This document shows positions 1 through 9,231 of a DNA stretch of 64,000 bases, in pieces. Made by a program: the position numbers and the translations under genes. The DNA lies in contig CM020618.1 in assembly GCA_009829735.1 (NCBI GenBank), forward strand, positions 6,260,882 through 6,324,881. The letters run 5' to 3'. The number at the start of each line of letters is the position of its first letter. Position 1 is the first letter of the stretch. The notes under the pieces were generated by a model, which ran no database searches, was not told the origin of the DNA, and was given only the letters and a program-made list of their open reading frames with translations. Source of the DNA: Pyropia yezoensis. Its lineage: Eukaryota > Rhodophyta > Bangiophyceae > Bangiales > Bangiaceae.

Positions 1-319
1 GGCGGGACCGCTGGATGCGGTGCGTAAAGGCGCCGCGGGCGGTGGCCCAGGCGGCGATGCGGAGCACCCCCCCCGCGGCGGTGACGGCCAGGCCCGGCGC
101 GTAGGTGGCGGCCAGCGCGCGCGCCTTGTACGTGGGTGCCAGCGCCGACTCGGCGGCGTGCTCTGCCAGCGCGAGGGACATGGCCAGCAGGTAGGCGGGG
201 GAAAGCAGCAGCGACGCTTGCGACAGGTGCTCGGGGGTGTGGGTGGCCACCAGCGCCAGCTCCGACGCGTGGTAGAGGAGGAGGAGGGCCCCGAAGGCCA
301 GCAGCTCGCCGAAACCCAT
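1..319 (-). CDS. ICMT: Protein-S-isoprenylcysteine O-methyltransferase (ICMT/Ste14), N-terminal part, cut by window edge
   Basis: The minus strand reads from an ATG at 319-317 to the window edge with no stop, giving 106 residues plus one base. The protein opens MGFGELLAFG, followed by hydrophobic helices, a YHASELALVATHTPEHLS stretch, a second hydrophobic segment, and LRIAAWATARGAFTHRIQ at the edge. The order Y/F-H-x-SE ... P..LS ... LR.AA..TA...F.H is the signature of ICMT/Ste14 just before its catalytic C-terminal region. The family is an ER-membrane enzyme that carboxyl-methylates prenylated CAAX proteins. The catalytic RHP-type region would lie left of the window. The start is the only ATG ahead of the family homology; the N-terminus is shorter than in animal ICMT and closer to Ste14. 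Identification is from pattern recall, not a search. Confidence 0.72.
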   Translation of the reverse strand, partial: MGFGELLAFGALLLLYHASELALVATHTPEHLSQASLLLSPAYLLAMSLALAEHAAESALAPTYKARALAATYAPGLAVTAAGGVLRIAAWATARGAFTHRIQRSR

Positions 320-1398
320 TGCCGTATTGGGCGGCTCACGCCATGTGCGGTGGCACCCGGGTAGCTGGTCGGGGCGGCGCGCAGGCGGGCGGGGGGGTCA
401 GACAGACGAATGGGGGGAGCGGAGGGGGACGGAACTCAAAGTGCGCGGGAAGACGGGCCACCAGGGAAGAGCCCTGCCGGACGAGTTCAGACAGACAGAT
501 GGGCGCACGCAGGCGAGAAGGCGGGGCGAAAGGGAGGGGCGGGCGGGACTCAAAGCGCGCGTGAAGACGGGCGCTGGAGAAAGTCCCCTGTCCGTGGTTT
601 CATGACGTGCCGGTCATCCATGATGGTTGGGCGAGAGGCCCTTCGAAAGGGTCCCCATTTGAGACCCAGCAACGGGTTGTTGAAGCTAATCGGCTTCCAA
701 ACAGCCCTGAATCGGCTTTGGATCGTTCCGTATCGCGCCTCGATGTGATGGTCCCCTCAGCGCGGTACGGCAGGTGCGCTGCGTCGTCGTTGCTCGCCGG
801 CGCAGGTCGTCGTCGGTGCGCACCGGGCACAGGTCGTCGTTGCGCGCCGGCGCAGGTCGATGCGCACCGACGCACGGCAACTGCCGTTCCGGCACCCTGG
901 ACCTGGTGGAAGCTGGGTCGAGATTGTCGATAAAATGGTCCCTCTGCAGCCCTGAGCAATGACCACGGACGCAACAAGCCATCCACTCTCGTCGTCTGGC
1001 GGTCAAGGGTGTATGTACCAGCCGCGCAAGACGACCACACCTCTGTTGCGAACGCATTCCCAAATGTACGGCCAGCCGCGGCGACCAACTCCGTGGGTGC
1101 CGTCCACCATCGACATGGGTCCCCTGCCGGCGGACCTGACGCGCTCGCCTGTCTCTTTCGCCAGCCCCTGAGCGGAAGGACCCCGCGTGAGCCCCACTGC
1201 TGTGCGGACCGCAGCGGCCGGGGCACAGCGAAGCCCACGCAGCGGCCGCGGCGGCGGCCGTGGCAGTGTGTCGGCCAGTCGCAGCGACTACCGGTAAGGA
1301 ACGTGGCGACGACGGCAGCAGCAACTGGCGCCTCGGTGGTGGCGGCTTTGGCGGCGGCACCAGCGGCGGCCCAAGCCCCGCGCAGCAGCAGGTCTACC
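320..1398. other. Intergenic, no gene called
   Basis: This stretch lies between the ICMT start and the apparent SAC3 stop. Open frames here have no recognisable domain. A ~50 bp direct duplication at about 782-862 repeats the core GCCGGCGCAGGTCG. If the SAC3 transcript is spliced at its last codons (donor-like AAG|GTGAGG near 1399), further SAC3 exons could lie here; I could not identify them. Confidence 0.5.
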
Positions 1399-3414
1399 TC
1401 ACCTTGCCGCCCCCGTCCATGGCCGACGCGGAGGTGCCAGCGGTGGCTGCACCACCGCCGCCACCGACGACACCGCCGCGGGGTTGGCCGCCCAGCGGGT
1501 CGCCGTGGGCGCCGTGGAGGGAACCCCCCCCCCCACCAGCGCGGCCCAGCTCCCCCCCCACAAGCACGGAGACCCCCCCCCCCCGCCCCGCGTGTCTTCC
1601 CCAGCCGCGGCGGGTGCACACCCCCCCCCCACCGCCGCCGTCCGCCGGGTGGTAAACCCGCCAGCCGGCCCAAGCCCCGCCGCCGCCGTCGCGGCCGCCG
1701 CCACCGAGGCCGCCCACCCGGGGGTCGCCCCCCCCTTGCTGCCGCTACCGCCGCCGCCGCTGGGGTCCTCTGCGCCCACGCGCAGCAGCGTGGCAACGTC
1801 TGCGGGGGAGAGGGCCTCCCCCGCCCGTGGCGGCCCGACGGCGGCGTTGAGGTCGGCCAGCACCGCCGCCCGCGCGGCGGGCAGCAGCCGTGAGGCGGCG
1901 GCAGCCACGGCGGGCGGCGTCCTGTCCCCGCCGGCCGTCGCACTCGCCGCCGCTGTGGTGGCGGCGGCCACGCGCAGCAGGCGGCCACCGCCGCCGCCGC
2001 CGCCCAGCGCGTGCGACGCGGAAACGATGGACAGGGCGGCGCGCACGGGAGACGCCGCGGCCACACCCGCGGGCATCCCCCGGAGGGCCCCCGCGACCGC
2101 GGCGGGGGAGGCGGCCGCGGCGAGCAGCCGCAGCGCCGCCATTTCCTCCTCGGCCGCCGCCTCGGCAGTCGTCGCCGCTGCGTCAACGTGCGCAGCGCCG
2201 CCGCTGGCGGCCAGCAGCAGCAGCCGCCGTCGCCGCCGCCGCGTCTCGTACAGCGGCGGCAGCGACGCGAGCGCGGCGGCGGCGCGGCGGTCGGCGTCGG
2301 CGGGGGACACGCCGCCCTCCCCCTCCGCGCCGCCCCCCCCGGGGGTGCGGCCGTAGCCCGCCGCGACGGCAATGTAAAAGCGGGCGGTGACCTCGGCGAC
2401 CCGCACGGCAACGGGCCCGTCCAGGCCCTGGGCGGCCACGTCCACCCCCACCGCCCGCAGGCGGTCTGCCACAAACGCTGCGACCACTGGCGGGGGCACC
2501 CCCCCGCCCCCCCCGCCCCCCCCGCGCCCCCCCCCCCGCGACACGGCGGCCGGCAGCGTCGACGGCGGCAGCGGCGCGTGCAGGGGCCCCCCGTCGAGGA
2601 GCCCCACCAGGTGGTCCACCGTCGCGGCGAGCACCGCGGGTGGGCGCAAGCGGGTCGGCGGCGGCGGCGCCGACCCCGCCGCCCGGCGGGTGTACTTGGC
2701 CACCAGCGTCGCCGCGCACGGGGGGTGCTCCATGGGGGACACGTCGCCAGCGGCGGTGCGGGCGGCCGCCTCGTCCGGCGGGCACATGGTCGCGCACGTC
2801 CCGCGGGGAGGGGGGGGGAGTGCGGAAGCCTCGCCGGTGCGGTCAGAGAGGGGAAGGGGGGGGAGGGGACTTCGGACCCTGTGGGGCGGCGCAACGGGGG
2901 GGGGTGCGCCCGCAAAGCGCGCCGCCCGTGCCTCCCGCGCCGCGGCGCCGCCGCCAATGGGGCCGCCGCCGACGGCGCCGCCGCCGGAGCGGGTCCCGCC
3001 GCTCGCTGATGGGGGAAGGCGCCAGTCGGGCCGGGAGCGGCCGCCGGCGTCACCACCACCGCCGACGCGGCCACGGGCGCTCGGAACTCTGTCCGCGCCC
3101 CCGAGGACCCTCCTGCTGCCTTGTCCTCCACCTCCCCCACCCCCCCTAACCCCACGACCCCCATCTCCAGCACTCGCAGCAGCACCACCACCACCACCAC
3201 CACCACCACCACCGCTGTCGCCGCCACCACCAACACCACCACTGCCCCCACCGCCGCGACCACCCCCGCGACCCCGACGGCCGCCCCAGCCACCCGAACC
3301 CGTCCGCCCACGGCCGCCGCCGGCCGCCCCTGCCCCATCCTCCCCCCGCCCCCCCGGCGCAGCCGCCCCGTCCGCCACGGCGCGCCGCCACGAGCCCCCA
3401 CTGGACGCGCTCAT
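1399..3414 (-). CDS. SAC3/GANP-domain protein (TREX-2 / SAC3D1-like)
   Basis: An open frame of 671 codons from ATG 3414. The first ~215 residues are Gly/Pro/Arg-rich low complexity, including a run from (CAC)n at 3183-3213. The SAC3 domain then begins with GTCATMCPPDEAAAR, the family's C-x-x-M-CP-x-x-E entry motif. It continues with VAKYTRRAAG, LRPPAVLAATVDHLVGLL, a helical VAAFVADRLRAVGVDVA segment, and the repeated LLxLAA helices of the PCI-like core. SAC3/GANP proteins act in mRNA export (TREX-2) or at centrosomes (SAC3D1). The Met at 3414 has a reasonable context; the frame stays open further upstream only with non-ATG codons. The stop (1399-1401) overlaps a donor-like AAG|GTGAGG, so the real C-terminus may be spliced on from below 1399. 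The domain call is moderately firm; the 3' end is not. Confidence 0.6.
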   Translation of the reverse strand: MSASSGGSWRRAVADGAAAPGGRGEDGAGAAGGGRGRTGSGGWGGRRGRGGGRGGGGSGGVGGGGDSGGGGGGGGGGAAASAGDGGRGVRGGGGGGGQGSRRVLGGADRVPSARGRVGGGGDAGGRSRPDWRLPPSASGGTRSGGGAVGGGPIGGGAAAREARAARFAGAPPPVAPPHRVRSPLPPLPLSDRTGEASALPPPPRGTCATMCPPDEAAARTAAGDVSPMEHPPCAATLVAKYTRRAAGSAPPPPTRLRPPAVLAATVDHLVGLLDGGPLHAPLPPSTLPAAVSRGGGRGGGGGGGGVPPPVVAAFVADRLRAVGVDVAAQGLDGPVAVRVAEVTARFYIAVAAGYGRTPGGGGAEGEGGVSPADADRRAAAALASLPPLYETRRRRRRLLLLAASGGAAHVDAAATTAEAAAEEEMAALRLLAAAASPAAVAGALRGMPAGVAAASPVRAALSIVSASHALGGGGGGGRLLRVAAATTAAASATAGGDRTPPAVAAAASRLLPAARAAVLADLNAAVGPPRAGEALSPADVATLLRVGAEDPSGGGGSGSKGGATPGWAASVAAAATAAAGLGPAGGFTTRRTAAVGGGCAPAAAGEDTRGGGGGSPCLWGGSWAALVGGGVPSTAPTATRWAANPAAVSSVAAVVQPPLAPPRRPWTGAAR

Positions 3415-3896
3415 TGCCGAGGAGAAGGGAGCTGGAGGAAGGAAGAGGAAGGAGAGAGGGGGGAGGGGGGGGGAACGGAGAGAGAGACGGGAGGAGGGAG
3501 AGGGGTGGTGCTCCACGTGCCGCGTCACGGCGGTAGTGGGGCCACAGATGAGGGGGCGAGAGGGGGGAGGGGAGCCCGCTGGCGATGGGCGCAAGCGGGT
3601 GGCGGTGCTACATACCGCGGCAGCGGCGCAACGGGACGAGGTAGTGTGGAGGAGGCGGGTAGAGCCGCACGGCAATGGCGAGGACGCCCAACAGTGTTAC
3701 CAACTGGTTTTTGGTGTTCAGGATCGCGATTTCGAGTGCCTGCTCAGCGAAGCCTGATTCCGAATCGCTGCCCCGAAATTGACCTCTCCAGAAACAGCAT
3801 CAGCGGCTGATGATCAGTCGACACCGGCCGCGGGACCATCCCAGAAGCATCAAGTGAAACGTACCTCTGCGTGATATCCATGTTTTTAGGCAGCCC
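3415..3896. other. 5' flank of the SAC3 gene, no gene seen
   Basis: Purine-rich, then mixed sequence upstream of the minus-strand SAC3 start. It runs into the repeat block that begins near 3897. No ORF with a recognisable product. Confidence 0.5.
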
Positions 3897-4230
3897 CAGC
3901 GGCGTACACGCCTAGTAAAGGTTAGCATCCTGGGTTTCTTTACGATATCTTTTTCAAAGAGACGTGGAGCCCTGAGACTGGCCACAAAGAAACTTAGTGA
4001 GATTTTCGTGCCCCCAATTCTGGCACCACGCCACAGAGGCCATGAGGGGCGGTTGTGCGCGGCACACGCCTATTTAAGGTGTGCAGCCTCGGTTTCTTTC
4101 CACCAGCCTTTTCAAAGAAACGTGCAGCCCTGTGAGTGGCAGAGAAAAACATTGGGCTCTTTTCATGACCCCAATTTTCACCCCACGCCACAGAGGCCAC
4201 GAGGGACAGTCGGGCGCAGCCCCGGTGACA
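3897..4230. repeat. Two tandem copies of a ~165 bp repeat
   Basis: Two diverged units lie head to tail (about 3900-4062 and 4063-4228). Shared landmarks in each are ACACGCCTA, GGTTTCTTT, TTTTTCAAAGA/TTTTCAAAGAAACGTG, CCCCAATT and CACGCCACAGAGGCC. I estimate roughly 70-75% identity by eye. A third copy lies inverted at about 10883-11047. The second unit also forms the outer part of the inverted repeat described separately. Confidence 0.75.
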
Positions 4231-4288
4231 CGGCCACCCGGATCTTGCGGATGAGTGTGTCCCCGAGATTGAATCTACCGAACTCCTT
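4078..4288. repeat. Left arm of ~210 bp inverted repeat
   Basis: The reverse complement of this segment matches two separated blocks: 6635-6699 (pairs with 4226-4288; about 4 mismatches in 63) and 10883-11030 (pairs with 4078-4225). Joining the two blocks across the Harbinger element restores one continuous right arm. The arms enclose the low-GC island 4289-6634. This looks like the terminal inverted repeats of an older transposon, class unknown. The outer ends both read TTAAGGTGTGCAGCC, but homology continues about 15 bp beyond TTAA, so the true outer end is uncertain. Confidence 0.75.
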
Positions 4289-6634
4289 GCACAAGCATCA
4301 GAGCTAGCTCTATGAAAGTCTACACATTAAAAGCGAATGGTATGCAAACAATATGATGCCAACAATGCTGGAAAAACCGGACAAAAATACTAAGGTTGAC
4401 CGAATCCGTGATATGAAACCTCATTCAGTTATCTCTTTCATGCACTTTCGAAGCCAAAGGTATGCATACATAAAAGTCAGAAACATTCACACATGCACAG
4501 AATCATGGCTTTTCCAGTGTAAGAGATATTCCCTTATATTGAACTCTATGTGGAATAGCTTAAGTACATAGCAATAATTTCGTAACAATCTCACATTAAG
4601 CATAACGTACAGTAGCAAATTCCGATTCGTTAGCCAAACCTGAAGTAAAACCTAAGGTAGCTGAAATGAAATCAAAGGCAGCTCCTAGCCCAAACTGCAC
4701 AGCGTTTTTTTTATATTTTCCATAAAATGGGTTCCATTCCGATTTTCAACCGACAGCTGTCTGTATGAAGGTGACTCAGTACATCGTTCATGACTATATA
4801 ATTGTTGATTGAGTATCAAAAGCAATAAGTTGAAACCTGTAAATGTCTTTATTTCTAAAGTATCGTAGTAGAAAAACAAGATTAAGGTTAAGAAAACATA
4901 GTTGCTAGTTCGTCTTCCGCATAAGTATTATCTTGCAAAAGATCTTGCAACTCAGTACGCACCCCCCCACAAATCTTTGGTTCAACTTGAGCATCAGCTC
5001 AGCCCGAGGAAGTGAGCCTATTTTATTGTATTTGCAAGTTTGTTGCCACTTGTGAAGATGAATGCCCAACTCTTGCCTACTGAGTGCGATTCTTCTGGCA
5101 TCAAATGTATTCCAGTGTCTGGCTAGCTTCAAGAGTTAATGTGCCAAGTGGTAAGCTTGTTAAGTCGTCAAGAGCTGGACCGTATGCTTCGAAGAGAGCA
5201 AAATATCTGCCCACGTATCGTGAGAGAGAAGAATTCCTGCCTCAGTTGAAGTTGTTTTGTTCCCTCGTTTTTTCATAGAGGGAAACATTTATTGGGCTCT
5301 GAACATTCTCATGTTATACGCTAACAGCTGCCCGAGGACCAATCCACCTATCAGTTGCTTTTTTGAAACTGCGTTGTTTTGTAATTGCTTTCAGAAATCG
5401 GAACTGATCCAAGGTAAATGGGAGGTCTGTCATTAACATTGTCGTCTGAGGTTTTTAAGTTTAGTATTGGGCAATTTATGCTTTTCCTCACCTAAATGTC
5501 GTTGTTTACGCATCTCGATTTTTTACATGGTGAAATACAACACAAAACAATGTGTAATAAATCTTTGCGTGTGTTTCAATTTAAGTTTGACGCAAAAAAG
5601 GTATCTTGAGTTCAATTCTAATCATGAAATATAGGAGACAATATGGACTTCAGACTTTTAGCTCTATTTTATCAGTTTTAGCAGCATCATTTTGGAATTT
5701 TGACATCGTAGTTTTGTTTGGAATCTTTTATTTTCTGACTTTAGGAGATAGAGGATTTTACCTTCCTTATCTCTATTGTATGTTTGAATAAATAAGAGCC
5801 CCCTTGTACTTTCGGTTATTACACATGAATATTATTGGTTGTACGTAGAAAATCAGTTTAAGTGAACGTATTTTTTAATGTATAAAATGTACAACCAAAT
5901 TATGTCTGTGTTAAAGAAAGGGACATCCAACGCTAAAAGCAGTTCCGTCGAAGCTAATTCGAGAAATCGAGCGAACACTGAAGCTCAAAACTGTGTGTAT
6001 TCAGCAGAATCAGTATTAACCAGGAACTCCCATTGTTTTTTCTGTAATCTATCTGAAGCATCATATACTTTTAGCGATTAGAAGTGTCTCCTCATTGGCC
6101 GACGAAGATCAACTCGGCAGGTGTGAATAGAAATGATTAGAACAAATTGCTTAGTCGAGAGTCAACCGTTCCCCAAAGAACGGCTTCCGGAACGAAACAC
6201 CACACCATGGTGAAGTGCCACCCACCCCACCTCATCCCCTCGCACAGCGCCCAAAGGCCACCACCCTCGCCCGGCGCACCCCCCAAAGGCTCTCTAACCG
6301 CCACACCCGGGGTTGGCGAGGTCAAACAGGGGTGGGCCCGGCGCAGGGGGCGTCATTTCACGTCTCAGGGGAGGTGCGGTCCCCCCATGACTGTGACTCT
6401 ACCACCTGTGGCGGATGTACGGTCCTCTGCATCTCGGAGGCTTTTCGACCCTCATAGTACACCTGCAGACGCTTCCCCGAGGCATCTCAGAGATGTCTGA
6501 GAATACCCGGGGTAACAGCGACAGGAATGGAGTTATTGATGGGGGAGGGCTGTCACCTTCAGACCCCGGCGGGGGGGGGGTTGAAGGGGGAGGCGTCAAG
6601 GCGACGGGAGGGGGGGGAGGGGTGGAAATGTCGT
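4289..6634. other. Low-GC island between inverted repeats, no gene recognised
   Basis: From about 4290 to 6135 the base composition is strikingly AT-rich for this window. From 6180 to 6634 it returns to GC-rich. All open frames are under 80 codons in the AT-rich part and none resembles a known protein, including common plastid or mitochondrial proteins. There is no tRNA-like fold I could pick out. It may be the degenerate core of the surrounding transposon, or captured foreign or organellar DNA. The sequence alone does not decide. Confidence 0.6.
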
Positions 6635-6696
6635 GCAAGGGGTTCGGTAGATTCAATCGCGGGGACACACTCATGCGCAAGATCCGGGTGGCCGCG

Positions 6697-6699
6697 TCA
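6697..6699. repeat. Target-site duplication TCA, left side of Harbinger element 1
   Basis: TCA immediately precedes the element terminus GAGCATGTC and is repeated as TCA at 10880-10882. The empty paralogous site (reverse complement, TGA at 4226-4228) carries a single copy, confirming a 3-bp duplication. Confidence 0.85.
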
Positions 6700-7084
6700 G
6701 AGCATGTCTATCGGTGGAACCCAAAACCCATACTATTATGGGTTATAGCTCAGATCATGTCTATCGGTGCACCTATAACCCATAAAAAATAGCTCTGAGC
6801 TATCTGCGGGGCCAAATCCGGGCTCGGATAGCGCAGAGGATAGCTCAGAGCTATCCTCTGAGCTACTATAGCCAAGCCAATCAGATGGTTCCATCCCAGG
6901 AATGAGCGGCGGTGGCACAATTTCTGTTCAGAAGTAAAGAAGAAGTGGCACAAATATGGTCAGAGTGACACTCGCAACTGCAAAGCCCGCCTGTCCCTCC
7001 GTCCAACCCATGGCACTACCCGCCGTCTTCGTTGGAGCTGCGACTCTCGAGTGGCCGCCCCCCCTTCGCATGTCAGCGAGGACC

Positions 7085-8143
7085 ATGGCATCGTCGGCGG
7101 ACAGCCCGAGTTCCCCCGCCGTGACTGATCCCATTCCTGTGCCTGCCTCTCCCCGTTCTCGTTCATCTGGTCCGCCGGATTCAACGGTGTCGCCTGCAGC
7201 GAGCGCCACCACTGCGCGAGGCCCCAACATTTCCCCCGAGGAGGACCTGGCTTTGGCGCGGTCGTGGATCAACGTGTCGGAGTATATTGTCGACATGGAC
7301 AGGGACTGCTTTTGGGAAAAAGTGGCGGACGTGTTTGTCAAGCAGCCGGAGGTCTCGGAGCAGCGGACACCCGGGAGCCTGCGGTCGCGGTTTTCGACTT
7401 TGCAGAAGCAATCCCAGAAGTACAATGCTGCGGAAGCCAAGTATCGTAGCTCCATCCCGTCCGGTGAGTCAGAGGCGGAAACGGTCAAGAACATTATGAC
7501 GTACTACCGAGTCTCCAACAAAGTTTTGAACAAGAAGAAAGAACGTGTACCCGCCCCCATGTTCAAGAGTGTCGCTGCGGCGCACCTTCTCGCCACGTGT
7601 CCCAAGTTTTCTTCCAAGGTTCTGGCGTCTTCTACCGGCGGCAGGGCGGAACCTGGAGCGCCGTCAGCGGAGCGGCGCGAGTCAGTGGCTGGACCGTCAG
7701 AGGCTGGGACGACACCTGACACCACCAGTCCGCCTCGGGTCGCACCAGGAACAGCTGAGCCACCAGCTGTGGAACCAGCCATCCCGGCTGTCAAGCCGAG
7801 CGCGGCTCGCCCTCGGGGCGTCAAACGCACGAAGGCCTCTTTGGTGGACCCCAACCCCGCTGGTGCCGCCGTCGAGCGCTTGGCTACTTCCGTGACGAGC
7901 ATGAAAGAGGCAATGGTCTCTTCCAACCGGCGGAAGGCGGACTTGGCGGGGTTGGCGCTAGAGGCGAAGCTGGTGGACATGCTGGACGAGGGAGCCGAGA
8001 AGCAGACGATGGTGAGGGATTTACTGCGTAGGACCAGGCAGGCCAGCACGGCAACTGACAGCGCAACCGCGTCCGCGCAGCAGCGCACACCGACCGAGGT
8101 CCCTCGTGAAGTGGACGACAATGATGAGGAAGAGGAGGGTTAG
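7085..8143 (+). CDS. Myb/SANT-like DNA-binding protein of Harbinger element 1
   Basis: 352 residues from ATG 7085, which has an ideal ACCATGG context; an upstream in-frame ATG at 6956 is less likely. After a Ser/Pro-rich start comes a trihelix/Myb-like domain: ISPEEDLALARSWINVSEY, FWEKVADVFVKQ, RTPGSLRSRFSTLQKQSQKY, then IMTYYRVSNKVLN. This is the pattern of the second ORF of plant PIF/Harbinger elements (often annotated as NAM-associated or glutathione S-transferase T3-like). In known Harbinger systems this partner binds the terminal repeats and helps import the transposase. Residues ~210-300 are disordered and Pro/Ala-rich. A helical segment and an acidic tail (DDNDEEEEG) end the protein. 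The frame is intact. Family match firm; the role is from family knowledge. Confidence 0.82.
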   Translation: MASSADSPSSPAVTDPIPVPASPRSRSSGPPDSTVSPAASATTARGPNISPEEDLALARSWINVSEYIVDMDRDCFWEKVADVFVKQPEVSEQRTPGSLRSRFSTLQKQSQKYNAAEAKYRSSIPSGESEAETVKNIMTYYRVSNKVLNKKKERVPAPMFKSVAAAHLLATCPKFSSKVLASSTGGRAEPGAPSAERRESVAGPSEAGTTPDTTSPPRVAPGTAEPPAVEPAIPAVKPSAARPRGVKRTKASLVDPNPAGAAVERLATSVTSMKEAMVSSNRRKADLAGLALEAKLVDMLDEGAEKQTMVRDLLRRTRQASTATDSATASAQQRTPTEVPREVDDNDEEEEG

Positions 8144-9231
8144 CGGGAACTTGTGCTTGCCTTTGTTTGTCTCATGTCAGCGACAGTTATCTGTTGCAAT
8201 GACTTGCATTCCAGTCGTTTTCAATAATCTCCATTTTTTGTCTTTTTGGGCCACGTGTACCACAGTCCTTCGAACTTTTCTTGTGTTTCTGGGGCTTCAA
8301 ACATGGCATTGTGCGGAGAACCGTGAAGCGCACCCCGCTGTCAGACGTTCCGCGCCCCCCACCTGCCCTTCCAAAATCCTCAATGAGATCCGGCCGCCTC
8401 GCTCGAACCCCCCCCCCCCCCCCGCGTGGTCCCCCCTGCCCGCCCCCCCCATGCGAATGGTGGCTTTTTCGTGACCACCGCCACAGCGGCAACACGGCAC
8501 AGACCCTACCTACGCGGCCGCAACTACTCGCTCGTCCAGTCTCAGCCTCCTCAGCAACGGCGCCGGCGCCGCAGACGCCACCGCACCCCCTCGCTCTACC
8601 AGCAAGCGTCCCCCTTCCGAGATTCGGCCGCCCCTCTCGAAGAACCTTCCCCCCCCCCTCCGTACCCGAATGGTGGCTTTTTGGCGGCCACCGCCGCAAC
8701 GACAACAGCGGCACAGAGCCTACCTACGCCGTCGCCTCCATTGACTGGTCCCGTTCCGCTCATCCTGACCCGCCCTCATCAGCAATGGTGCCGACGCATC
8801 CGACGCCACCTCATCCCGTCGCTCCCCCCACCCCCCCCCTGCCAGGCATCCCCCCCTAGATACGCGCACCGCCGGGAAGTGAGCTGTTTTCTCTGCCCTG
8901 GCGACAAACGGCGACGCCGCCGCCGTCACCGCCTCGGCTGCCGCGGCCGACACGATCCCTGGTCCCGTCGACGGGGGCCGTTGTGCGCACGAGAATTGCT
9001 GATATTCACAGAATTTTGGATTGTTTTGGATTTGGGCCTAATGTGCATTTTGTGGGGTACTTCCGGACCCGGAATTCATGAGAGGCTTAGACCGTGCATG
9101 GTGTGCGCGCTCGTGGCATTCAGTCAAAGCGCTCTTGCTCTTGCAAACACGAGAGATACTATGCAAAAAAAACACATAGCCATCAGTACAGTTGCGTCTC
9201 GCCACAAACAGACACCACGAGCGGACCACCA
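8144..9231. other. Spacer between the two genes of Harbinger element 1
   Basis: About 1.1 kb separating the convergent stop codons. It contains a diverged duplication: CGAATGGTGGCTTTTT followed by similar CACCGCCxCAxCGxC text at about 8453-8530 and again at 8668-8740. There are long C runs near 8408-8455 and 8647. The first part presumably is 3' UTR. No additional gene recognised. Confidence 0.55.

Noticed and set aside
600-3401. 933-codon minus-strand open frame
   Set aside because: It overlaps the SAC3 frame out of register and is Arg/Trp/Cys-rich with no domain, the typical shadow of a GC-rich gene.
2387-3757. Long plus-strand frames antisense to SAC3
   Set aside because: Pro/Arg repeats that mirror the Gly-rich coding strand; no domain and no good start.
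4289-6135. Organelle (plastid or mitochondrial) insertion as the identity of the low-GC island
   Set aside because: Composition fits, but no organelle gene fragment could be recognised in any frame, so it is left as unknown.
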